Source: an uncultured Terriglobus sp.
Lineage (GTDB): Bacteria > Acidobacteriota > Terriglobia > Terriglobales > Acidobacteriaceae
NCBI GenBank assembly: GCA_937871605.1
Contig: CALMRM010000294.1
Location: forward strand, 1 to 35,708
DNA: 35,708 nucleotides
Reading direction: 5' to 3'
Position 1 is the stretch's first letter. Every line of letters begins with the position of its first letter. The notes beneath the pieces are model-generated. The model did not search any database. It saw nothing but the letters and a program-made list of their open reading frames with translations, and had not been told where the DNA came from. Shown here piece by piece: positions 1 to 6,432 of the stretch. A program made the position numbers and the translations under genes.

Positions 1-1
1 C

Positions 2-160
2 GCGAAAGGTGGCGTTTTACTCAGGTTCGAGGCAGGCGCCGGGGCTGCTGTGCCGTTGACCGGATGGAGTACGGCATCGGAGTTCGCTGTGCCGCAGTCG
101 CTCGGTAGGCTGGTACGCCTGCAGCGTGCAGTGTTCCACGTAGAACACGATGCTGAGTGA
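2..160 (+). CDS. rsmG: Partial CDS, probable C-terminus of RsmG (16S rRNA m7G methyltransferase)
   Basis: An open frame enters from the left edge and ends at TGA 158-160, giving 52 residues with no start in the window. The last residues have the pattern expected at the end of RsmG: a short acidic/hydrophobic strand, a V-P motif, then LVRLQR. The tail VFHVEH is encoded by the first parS-like site. RsmG (GidB) methylates G527 of 16S rRNA, and its gene often lies directly upstream of parAB near the origin. The assignment rests on context plus a short tail, so it is moderate. The fragment could instead be the end of another protein. Confidence 0.5.
   Translation, partial: AKGGVLLRFEAGAGAAVPLTGWSTASEFAVPQSLGRLVRLQRAVFHVEHDAE
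132..147. other. parS-like site 1 (one mismatch)
   Basis: TGTTCCACGTAGAACA is the parS palindrome with one arm base changed (TA where the perfect copy has TG). It lies inside the end of the probable rsmG frame and 115 bases before parA. The canonical bacterial parS is TGTTTCACGTGAAACA, so this is a C/G variant shared by all three copies here. It is expected to load ParB. Confidence 0.75.
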
Positions 161-223
161 AGTGGCCTGCCGTGTGTGACAGTGTCGGCTTTGGCGTAGG
201 TGGCCAGAGCCATGGAACCTGCG

Positions 224-239
224 TGTTCCACGTGGAACA
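224..239. other. parS-like site 2 (perfect palindrome)
   Basis: TGTTCCACGTGGAACA is a perfect 16-bp palindrome ending 22 bases before the parA start. Its closeness to the start suggests that ParB binding could also affect parA transcription. The variant third base (C instead of T) recurs in the other two sites, which supports a lineage-specific parS consensus. Confidence 0.85.
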
Positions 240-261
240 CTGCTAAGCTGAGCCAGGCACC

Positions 262-1092
262 ATGGGCAAGATCATCGCAGTCGTCAATCAGAAGGGTGGC
301 GTGGGCAAAACCACCACTGCCATCAACGTGGCAGCTACGGTTGCCCTGCACGGCTTGCGCACGCTGCTGGTGGACTGCGACCCACAGACCAACGCAAGCG
401 GCGGCCTCGGGATTGCCCGCAACTCTGCCTCCATCTCCACCTACGATGTGCTGCTGAATGAATCGAGCGCAGCAGACGCAACCACCTCGACCACGGTTCC
501 GCTGCTCGACCTCATTCCGGCCAGCAAAGACCTGATCGGGGCCAACTTCGACCTTCAGGGGCAGCCAGAGCGCGAGTTCCGGCTGCAGCAGGCCCTTGTA
601 CCCGTTCGCGAACAGTACCCGTTTATCTTTCTCGACTGCCCGCCTGCACTCGACCTGCTGACCCTCAATGCGCTAGTGGCTGCGGATACCCTGCTGGTGC
701 CTATGCAGGCGGAGTACTTCGCGCTGGAGGGCGTATCGGAGCTGGTCGGCACTCTGGATCGCGTGGCCGCAGCCTTCCAGCCAAATCTTGCCCTGGAAGG
801 CGTGGCGCTGACCATGTTTGACCCGCGTACGTCACTGTCACAGCAGGTTGCGGAGAACCTGCACGACTTCTTTGGTGAGAAGCTGTACCGCACCACCATA
901 CCGCGGAACGTCCGTGTCGCAGAGTCGCCGAGCCATGGACTGCCCGTTGTGCTATACGACCCAAAATCGCGCGGCGCAGACGCTTACTTTGACCTTACGC
1001 GCGAGCTGTTGCAGGCAACTGGGTATCGTGTTCTGAAAGGTGAGCCCACGGGAACGCTCGCAAAAACAACGACCACTGCATCGGCGGCCTGA
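262..1092 (+). CDS. parA: Chromosome partitioning ATPase ParA (Soj)
   Basis: This 276-residue protein is a deviant-Walker ATPase that drives segregation of origin-proximal DNA together with ParB bound at parS. The N-terminus carries the Walker A motif KGGVGKTT at about residues 11-18. LLVDCDPQ (Walker A') follows near residue 37, and FIFLDCPP (Walker B) lies near residue 120. The length is normal for chromosomal Soj/ParA; there is no N-terminal helix-turn-helix extension as in large plasmid ParA. The ATG has only a weak upstream purine stretch. parB follows after 20 bases and parS-like sites lie on both sides of the pair, so this is a complete parABS operon. The last 20 residues are Thr/Ala-rich and probably disordered. 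Confidence 0.96.
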   Translation: MGKIIAVVNQKGGVGKTTTAINVAATVALHGLRTLLVDCDPQTNASGGLGIARNSASISTYDVLLNESSAADATTSTTVPLLDLIPASKDLIGANFDLQGQPEREFRLQQALVPVREQYPFIFLDCPPALDLLTLNALVAADTLLVPMQAEYFALEGVSELVGTLDRVAAAFQPNLALEGVALTMFDPRTSLSQQVAENLHDFFGEKLYRTTIPRNVRVAESPSHGLPVVLYDPKSRGADAYFDLTRELLQATGYRVLKGEPTGTLAKTTTTASAA

Positions 1093-1112
1093 GTGCCGCA
1101 GGAGACCTCACG

Positions 1113-2018
1113 TTGCAAACCCCTGCACCCACCACTGAGAAGCGTCGCGCCCTGGGTCGTGGCCTAGAGGCCCTCCTGCCTGCCAAGCCACACACTCTTG
1201 CAACACCAGCGCGCGACGATGCCAATCCTGCTGGCCGTCCGCTTGAAATTGAAATCGGCCAGATCGAGCGCAATCCGTACCAGACACGTACCCGCTTTGA
1301 TGAGGAGGCTTTGGAGGAGCTCTCCAGGTCTGTTGCCGCCACGGGCGTTGTTCAGCCGGTTGTAGTCCGGCGGCTTGCTGGCGAGCGATATCAGCTGATC
1401 GCTGGCGAGCGTCGATGGCTCGCCTCGCAGCGTGCCGGCAAAACAACGGTGCCGGCCATCGTTCGAGAGGTTTCGGACGAGCAGGCGATGGAGATGACCA
1501 TTGTCGAAAACCTGCAGCGGGCAGACCTCAATCCCATGGAACAGGCTCGCGCATACGAGCGTTTGGGCCGTGAGTTCAAGCTAACGCAGGAGCAGATGGC
1601 CAAGCGCACCGGCAAAGACCGTGCGTCCGTGGCCAACTTTCTACGGCTGATGAAGCTGCCAGAGGCGGTACAGGGTCGTGTCGAAAGCGGGGAGCTGTCC
1701 TTTGGGCATGCCAAGACACTGCTGGCGCTGGAGACCGCCGAGCAGATGCTGGCCGCCGCACAGAAGGTGGCAGTGCTGACCATGAGCGTGCGCCAGACGG
1801 AGAGCTATGTCAAAGGGTTGCTGGACCCGGAACGCAAGCTGGGCAAGCTGGAACAGGACAAGCCGAAGCTCGACCCAAATGTGCGCGAGGCTCAGCAGGA
1901 GCTGCAGCGCGTGCTGGGCCTCAAAGTGAAGATCGAGGACGTTGAAGGCAGAGGCCGCGTCATCATCGAATACAGCAACCTAGACGACTTCGATGCGCTC
2001 ATGGATGCGCTGGTCTGA
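1113..2018 (+). CDS. parB: Chromosome partitioning protein ParB (Spo0J)
   Basis: This 301-residue ParB binds parS, spreads on DNA as a CTP-dependent clamp and stimulates ParA. The start is TTG at 1113, supported by GGAG 8 bases upstream and by the conserved opening KRRALGRGLEALL. The ParB/Srx domain follows, with NPYQTR near residue 54 and the CTP-binding AGERRW motif near residue 97. The central helix-turn-helix lies around residues 155-190 (LTQEQMAKRTGKDRASVANF). The C-terminal dimer domain ends FDALMDALV. It sits 20 bases after parA and is followed 12 bases later by a third parS-like site. Length and domain order are normal. Confidence 0.96.
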   Translation: MQTPAPTTEKRRALGRGLEALLPAKPHTLATPARDDANPAGRPLEIEIGQIERNPYQTRTRFDEEALEELSRSVAATGVVQPVVVRRLAGERYQLIAGERRWLASQRAGKTTVPAIVREVSDEQAMEMTIVENLQRADLNPMEQARAYERLGREFKLTQEQMAKRTGKDRASVANFLRLMKLPEAVQGRVESGELSFGHAKTLLALETAEQMLAAAQKVAVLTMSVRQTESYVKGLLDPERKLGKLEQDKPKLDPNVREAQQELQRVLGLKVKIEDVEGRGRVIIEYSNLDDFDALMDALV

Positions 2019-2030
2019 CCCTGGTTCGCA

Positions 2031-2046
2031 AGTTCCACGTGGAACA
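2031..2046. other. parS-like site 3
   Basis: AGTTCCACGTGGAACA differs from the perfect copy at 224-239 only in its first base. It lies 12 bases after the parB stop and about 40 bases before the next gene. With sites 1 and 2 it brackets the parAB operon. Confidence 0.8.
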
Positions 2047-2088
2047 ATTTACCTTGGGCCGACTCCGCGCGAGTGATACTAGATCAGC

Positions 2089-2859
2089 ATGCAAGCTTCT
2101 GCGTCTGAGTACCGTCATCGCTACCTGATCCATGGCCTCATTTATATTTTGGGCTTCGCTGCCCCCTGGACTGTGCTCCTTCCACCACCGTACCGCGCCC
2201 CCGTGTGGTCGTTCGTGCAAAACCACAGCACCTGGTTCCTGATCGCGAACTCGCTGTCGAAGCCTCTGTATACCGCCTTTGCAGCGTACTGGAACGTGCT
2301 GCTGGTCGTGCTCATTCTGTTTGCGGCTGCGGGGGCGTGGCTACGCACCTGGGGCGCGGCCTACCTGGGTGCATCCACGGTCCAACGTGGGGGTATGGTG
2401 GGTGACCGCGTGGTGGCAGATGGCCCCTACCGCTTTGTGCGGAACCCGCTGTACCTTGGCACGCTGCTCAACTCTGTCGCGCTTGCCTTCCTAATGCGGC
2501 CGGAGGCGGCACTGCTCACCATGGCGCTGCTCACCGCAGTTCAGTTGCGATTGATCGGGCGGGAGGAGCCGTACCTGGGTGAGCGCCTAGGGGAGCCGTA
2601 TCTTGAGTATCTAAAGACGGTGCCGCGCCTCATGCCGTCGTTGCGGCCAAGAGCCGCAGCGGGTGCGTATCGGCCCGACTGGAAGCAGGGAGTACTTAGC
2701 GAGGTGTATGTCATCGGCACGGCCATCACGCTGGCACTGGTGGGCTGGTCGCGCGGCTTTGGCTGGGAAGGCTCTGTGGTGCGCGTGATGCAGGGCATTC
2801 TGATTTCGCTGGGCCTGTCTGTGATGGCCCGCGCGTTCATCCCAAAGGCGACGTACTAA
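2089..2859 (+). CDS. Isoprenylcysteine carboxyl methyltransferase / PEMT-like membrane methyltransferase
   Basis: The 256-residue product is an integral membrane protein with hydrophobic segments near residues 13-32, 63-85, 122-145 and in the C-terminal 60 residues. The signature GPYRFVRNPLYLG at residues 112-124, followed by an EEPYLGERLGEPYLEYL segment, is the SAM-binding and catalytic region of the ICMT/PEMT/NnrU superfamily. These enzymes transfer a methyl group from SAM to lipid or membrane-embedded acceptors. The bacterial substrate cannot be read from sequence. It lies downstream of parB and a parS-like site, and is separated by a perfect hairpin from the convergent HU gene, so it is probably transcribed with or after parAB. 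Confidence 0.8.
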   Translation: MQASASEYRHRYLIHGLIYILGFAAPWTVLLPPPYRAPVWSFVQNHSTWFLIANSLSKPLYTAFAAYWNVLLVVLILFAAAGAWLRTWGAAYLGASTVQRGGMVGDRVVADGPYRFVRNPLYLGTLLNSVALAFLMRPEAALLTMALLTAVQLRLIGREEPYLGERLGEPYLEYLKTVPRLMPSLRPRAAAGAYRPDWKQGVLSEVYVIGTAITLALVGWSRGFGWEGSVVRVMQGILISLGLSVMARAFIPKATY

Positions 2860-2869
2860 ATGGCTGTAG

Positions 2870-2916
2870 AGACAGAAGGGCAGCCGAGCGACGTGCACGC
2901 GGCTGCCCTTCTGTCT
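2870..2916. terminator. Bidirectional hairpin terminator between methyltransferase and HU genes
   Basis: A perfect 17-bp inverted repeat has its left arm AGACAGAAGGGCAGCCG at 2870-2886 and its complement at 2900-2916, with a 13-base loop. It fills the space between two convergent stop codons (2859 and 2923). There is no T-run on the plus strand, so intrinsic termination may be weak, but stem length and placement favour a shared terminator. Confidence 0.75.
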
Positions 2917-2922
2917 GGTTCG

Positions 2923-3240
2923 CTAAGCTGACTTTTTGGCTGGGGCTGCCTTGACCGGTGCGATGGCATCCTTGGCGGACTTGGACACGCGGAACTTGAC
3001 CACGGTCTTGGCCTTGATCTTGATGGCCTCGCCCGTTTGCGGATTGCGGCCGGTGCGCGCCTTGCGCTCTGCCTTGACCAGCTTGCCGATGCCGGGAATG
3101 GTGAACTCGCCGTTCTTCTTGGTTTCCTTTACGGCGGTTTGTGCCATGGTGTCGAAGAACTGCGCCACCTGCTTGGTGGGCAGCTCCATCTGCTCGGCCA
3201 TGCTGCGGATCAGCGCGGTCTTGGTCAATCCTTTTGCCAT
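2923..3240 (-). CDS. HU-family DNA-binding protein with basic C-terminal tail
   Basis: This is a nucleoid-associated protein of 105 residues. HU dimers bend DNA without strong sequence specificity. After MAKGLTKTALIRSMAEQ the sequence follows the HU/IHF fold. The β-arm region GEFTIPGIGKLVKAERKARTG contains the conserved RTGRNPQTGE motif. The final strands end KFRVSKSAKDAI. A lysine/alanine-rich tail of about 15 residues (APVKAAPAKKSA) exceeds the usual 90-residue HU; such tails occur in several phyla. The ATG at 3240 is chosen because GGAG lies 12 bases upstream and the family starts here. An upstream in-frame start would add 17 unrelated residues. Its 5' leader contains competing hairpins. 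Confidence 0.93.
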   Translation of the reverse strand: MAKGLTKTALIRSMAEQMELPTKQVAQFFDTMAQTAVKETKKNGEFTIPGIGKLVKAERKARTGRNPQTGEAIKIKAKTVVKFRVSKSAKDAIAPVKAAPAKKSA

Positions 3241-3570
3241 TGTGCTGTGTTGCTCCTTTGAGTTCGTTTCGGCTGCTGAAGCTCCGCCCACCGTGCCGTG
3301 CGGAGCTTTGGGCTCCGCAGAGAATTACCCAGTGTTTATGCGGGTTTTAGCAACCGTTCCGCATATCACGATGGACCCTTACCTGACGGATGTCAATGCG
3401 GTAGCGCCCGTTTTCCTCTGAAAATCGCGTATTTCCCAGCAAGAGGTGCCAAATGAGGTTCAAACCCCGTTGCTGGCGCACTCTAAACGGTGGCAAGCTG
3501 ATCCAGCCTGCAGCAGGACGCGCGCTTCAGCATGGCACCAGGCTGCTGTACAGCTACTGCCCAGGCTCGC
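3241..3570 (-). promoter_or_regulatory. 330-base non-coding interval: HU promoter and structured leader
   Basis: No convincing gene lies here. On the minus strand this is the leader and promoter region of HU. A TTGACA is present at 3396-3391 (minus strand), but I see no good -10 at normal spacing, so the promoter is not fixed. Closer to the gene two hairpins share one arm. AAGCTCCGC (3279-3287) pairs with GCGGAGCTT (3300-3308), and GCGGAGC (3300-3306) can instead pair with GCTCCGC (3312-3318). Only one can form at a time. Confidence 0.4.
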
Positions 3571-4269
3571 TCAGAAGAGCGACTTGCGAGGCTTTGCCGC
3601 TGCCAGCAATGGGGCATTCAGCAACCGCACAACGGGGGCTGCGCTGCGAAATCGCTCCACCACGGCGTCGGGCAGGTGTGGCTTGGTTGCCAAGTCACCT
3701 GGCAGGGACACCGAGAGTGCCCACTGGCGGCACAGCAGCAGATCGGCAGCGGGGTCATCCGGTTGAAAGCCCTTGGGCATACGCGTGAGCGGATGGCTGT
3801 CAAAGTCAGGCAGCAGCAAGCGGCGCTGTTGGTCGGCCAGCAGCGTGCGCAGTTCCGCGTGGTGCCGCTGCAGATGGCGGCGGACGGTCAGCAGTTGGTC
3901 TGGCTGCGGCTGATAGACCCCCGCCGCCACAATCACCGCATCGGGCGACACCTGCGCGTAAAAGCCGCCGCCACTGGTGCGCACCTGCGTGGTGGTGGAC
4001 CACCAGGCACCTACGTGCGTTTTGTACGGTGCCTTGTTCTTGGAAAAGCGAATGTCGCGATAGATGCGCAGAGCAGCTTTACGCGCGGGCTTGACGTAGT
4101 CCGGTGCGAAGCCGGCCAAGGCTTCGTTCACCTCGTCGAGCAGCGCGAGCCACGGTGCCTGCACGTCACGTTCAAACGTGGCCTTGCGCTCGTTGAACCA
4201 GTCGCGGTCGTTGTGCGTCTTGAGCTGCTTGAGATAGCGGATACCTGCGGGTGAGAAGTGGGTGGGCAT
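3571..4269 (-). CDS. DUF2461 domain-containing protein
   Basis: The 232-residue product matches the DUF2461/TIGR02453 family throughout. It opens FSPAGIRYLKQLKTHNDRDWFNERKATFE, where the F-L-x2-L-x2-N-N/H-x-R-x-W-F pattern is the family signature. It continues with RIYRDIRFSKNKAPYKTHVGA near residues 68-88. GGGFYAQVSPDAVIVAAGVYQPQPDQL around residues 100-126 is also typical. The family is soluble, of about 210-230 residues, and has no established biochemical function. The length is normal. It is a single gene with small non-coding gaps on both sides, transcribed toward the HU leader. Confidence 0.88.
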   Translation of the reverse strand: MPTHFSPAGIRYLKQLKTHNDRDWFNERKATFERDVQAPWLALLDEVNEALAGFAPDYVKPARKAALRIYRDIRFSKNKAPYKTHVGAWWSTTTQVRTSGGGFYAQVSPDAVIVAAGVYQPQPDQLLTVRRHLQRHHAELRTLLADQQRRLLLPDFDSHPLTRMPKGFQPDDPAADLLLCRQWALSVSLPGDLATKPHLPDAVVERFRSAAPVVRLLNAPLLAAAKPRKSLF

Positions 4270-4302
4270 CAGTCAGCAGTCATCCTGGCATTTAACGACA
4301 GC

Positions 4303-4569
4303 TCATCCCTTGCGCTCCAATACGTCCACCCTGCTCTCCAGACGGGTCACGATCTTGAAGAACTCACGCATGTCGTCTTCCATACGATCCAGACGAGCTT
4401 CTACCTTGTCAAAGCGCTTGTCGATGCTTTCGAAACGCCTTTCGAAGCCGTCCAGCCGCCTGTTCAGGTCGGCCTTGAACTCAAACAGCAGACGGTTGTT
4501 GAGCAAAATGCCGACCAGTACGGTGAGGCTGGGCACACCGATGGCGAGCAACAGCTGTGTGTTGTTCAT
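4303..4569 (-). CDS. Small membrane-anchored coiled-coil protein, unknown function
   Basis: The product is 88 residues. An N-terminal hydrophobic helix (about residues 4-24, LLLAIGVPSLTVLVGILL) is followed by an almost uninterrupted charged heptad-repeat helix. In it, phrases such as RRLDGFERRFESIDKRFDKVEARLDRMEDDM recur at 7-residue spacing. It should sit in the inner membrane with a cytoplasmic or periplasmic coiled coil and probably oligomerises. The ATG at 4569 is preceded by GAGG at suitable spacing; an upstream in-frame start would add a charged leader and is less likely. Proteins of this layout are common in Acidobacteria and lack an assigned role. It is divergent from the next gene. 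Confidence 0.72.
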   Translation of the reverse strand: MNNTQLLLAIGVPSLTVLVGILLNNRLLFEFKADLNRRLDGFERRFESIDKRFDKVEARLDRMEDDMREFFKIVTRLESRVDVLERKG

Positions 4570-4643
4570 TGCAGCAGCCTCCCCGGCCATCATACCTCGC
4601 TTTCGAACTGTCACAGGCGGTACGCACTACCATAGATGCATCC

Positions 4644-5705
4644 ATGCACATGCTGCTCCCGCGCCTGATCTTCGCCTGCACAGTTTCAATTTTCATCGGC
4701 CCGCTTCCTGCACAAACGCAAAGTGTCATGCAGCAGGCTCCGCTGGAGCAGGTGGTGCGCACCGCTGCGGACAAGAGCACGCTGGCCGCGCCGGGTCGTG
4801 CGCCGTTTCACCTCAAGGCTACGATCTCGGATGAAAAGGCGCACGATCCGCAGTGGAACGCGACTGTGGAGGAGTGGTGGCAGTCACCCACTGTGTACAG
4901 GCGCGAGTTCCACTCCGCGGAATTTGCGCAGACGCTGCTTGTTGTCGGCGGTCAGGTTGAGGAATATGACTCACGTGGGGCGATGCGCCCGGCGATGCTC
5001 GACTCTGGGGCCTCGGACACGCTTGTGTTTCCAGAGCTGCTGCGCAATCTGGCCACGGAACTGGTGACCCCGGTGCCGCGCTACGACCAGCTAGCGGCGC
5101 TGCACCAGACCATGCTGCCACCCGACGGCCAACCAGGCCAGCGTGTCGCCACATGGGAGATTCCTGGCAGCAACGGTACGGTACACAAGGCGATTCAGGC
5201 GTCGGTCGCAGTCTCGCGCGAGACTGGGCTGTTTACCTATGGCGGCGACCTGGACTGGGATGTGGCGCTGCACGACTTCGCCGACTTCCACGGGCAGCAG
5301 ATTGCACGGCGACTGACGGCGCAGGCAGGCCAGGGACCGACGCTTACGGCGCGCGTCACACTGCTGGAGGACCTTGGCATGCAAATAGGACGTTTTCACG
5401 TGAAGCAGCCGACACCCCTGCGTCAGCAACTGCATGTCGTCGTGGTGAAGGAGGGAACCATGCGACAGTCGCTGGTCCACACCGTGACACCACAGTGGCC
5501 GGCGGGCACCAGGGCGGGTGCCATCGTGATGCGCGTGGTGGTAGATCGGACTGGGCAGGTGCGGTCGGTGGATGACTTTTACAGCGATGACCCGACTGCC
5601 CAGCCTGCCGCAGAAGCAGCGGTGCTGCAGTGGCGCTTTCAGCCAACCCTGGATCATGGTGCGCCCGTGCAGGTGATCTCTACTGTTACGCTGCCGCTGC
5701 CATGA
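4644..5705 (+). CDS. Secreted protein with C-terminal TonB-like domain
   Basis: The 353-residue protein begins with a signal peptide (MHMLLPRLIFACTVSIFIG, cleavage probably after PLPAQ). Residues of about 25-240 form an uncharacterised domain found in other acidobacterial secreted proteins. The last 75 residues resemble the TonB C-terminal domain: a strand GAIVMRVVVDRTGQVRSV, then AAEAAVLQWRFQP and a final VISTVTLPLP strand. True TonB is anchored by an uncleaved N-terminal helix and has a Pro-rich linker; neither is seen here, so energy transduction is doubtful. The ATG at 4644 is chosen because it begins the signal peptide; an ATG at 4650 is an alternative. The stop is 9 bases from the convergent neighbour's stop. 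Confidence 0.72.
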   Translation: MHMLLPRLIFACTVSIFIGPLPAQTQSVMQQAPLEQVVRTAADKSTLAAPGRAPFHLKATISDEKAHDPQWNATVEEWWQSPTVYRREFHSAEFAQTLLVVGGQVEEYDSRGAMRPAMLDSGASDTLVFPELLRNLATELVTPVPRYDQLAALHQTMLPPDGQPGQRVATWEIPGSNGTVHKAIQASVAVSRETGLFTYGGDLDWDVALHDFADFHGQQIARRLTAQAGQGPTLTARVTLLEDLGMQIGRFHVKQPTPLRQQLHVVVVKEGTMRQSLVHTVTPQWPAGTRAGAIVMRVVVDRTGQVRSVDDFYSDDPTAQPAAEAAVLQWRFQPTLDHGAPVQVISTVTLPLP

Positions 5706-5714
5706 GCAGCCGGG

Positions 5715-6176
5715 TTACTCGTCTAGCTTGATTTCGCGCAGGTCCACGGTGTTCCACTCGCCGTTCACGATGCCGGTGCGGATCTCCGCGGGCGTCTTGC
5801 CCAGGCGGGTCTGCTGGTAGGCGTACGCCGCTTCCTTCATGCAGGTGGCGCACACGGCACCATGGCTGCCCTCAAAGCAGGAATGGAGGCTTTTGTGGCC
5901 CATGGCCTTGCTGCACCAGCAGTAACAGGGCTGTTGATAGAGCACCTGCGGCACGGCGTCGGCCATGCGGTAGGCCGTGTGCTGATAGCTATGGGTGAAG
6001 TACGGGCCCGTGCGTTCGCTGTCCGGCAGCAACGCGGGAAGGGCACCGGTTGCAGCAGCCTTGTGGAAGGCCGGTATGGCAGGGTCGGCGGGCGTCCACT
6101 GTGCGGACGCGGCGACTGCCAGGGCCGCGGTCAGCAGCAGCCCCATGCCACGCCAGGCCTGTACGGCATTCGCCAT
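5715..6176 (-). CDS. Secreted PCYCxC-motif protein
   Basis: The 153-residue protein has an N-terminal signal peptide (hydrophobic core about residues 11-24, likely cleavage after AASAQ). The core motif PCYCWC lies at residues 83-88, followed by His94, His98, Cys100, His105, Cys109 and Cys112. This Cys/His pattern fits the PCYCGC-motif family (Pfam PF13798), which is secreted or lipid-anchored in Firmicutes and Acidobacteria and has no firmly established role. The clustered Cys/His residues suggest metal or cofactor binding, or disulfide-based structure. There is no lipobox, so it should be soluble in the periplasm. It is transcribed alone. Confidence 0.82.
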   Translation of the reverse strand: MANAVQAWRGMGLLLTAALAVAASAQWTPADPAIPAFHKAAATGALPALLPDSERTGPYFTHSYQHTAYRMADAVPQVLYQQPCYCWCSKAMGHKSLHSCFEGSHGAVCATCMKEAAYAYQQTRLGKTPAEIRTGIVNGEWNTVDLREIKLDE

Positions 6177-6432
6177 GTCTGTATGCTACGCCTCCTTCCC
6201 ATTTGCAACCGGCCCATGGCAGGACACAGCTTCGGCGTAGCGCCGCACCGGCGCGGCAGGGATAATGCGTGGAGCAGGTGTTCTCAAAGTCGCGCCGCCA
6301 TGCGGCTGCCGAGGCACGGCCACTGTGGCTGCTAGCACTACACGACACGTCCAGAGAGCAGCTCTGTGCTTCGCCGTCTGCGTGCCTTGCCTGCTCACAG
6401 CAACAGGTACCCTGTAAGTTCTGGAGCGGACC

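Noticed and set aside
3391-3396. HU promoter from TTGACA on the minus strand
   Set aside because: No acceptable -10 is present at 16-18 bases, so no full promoter is called; it is only mentioned in the interval entry.
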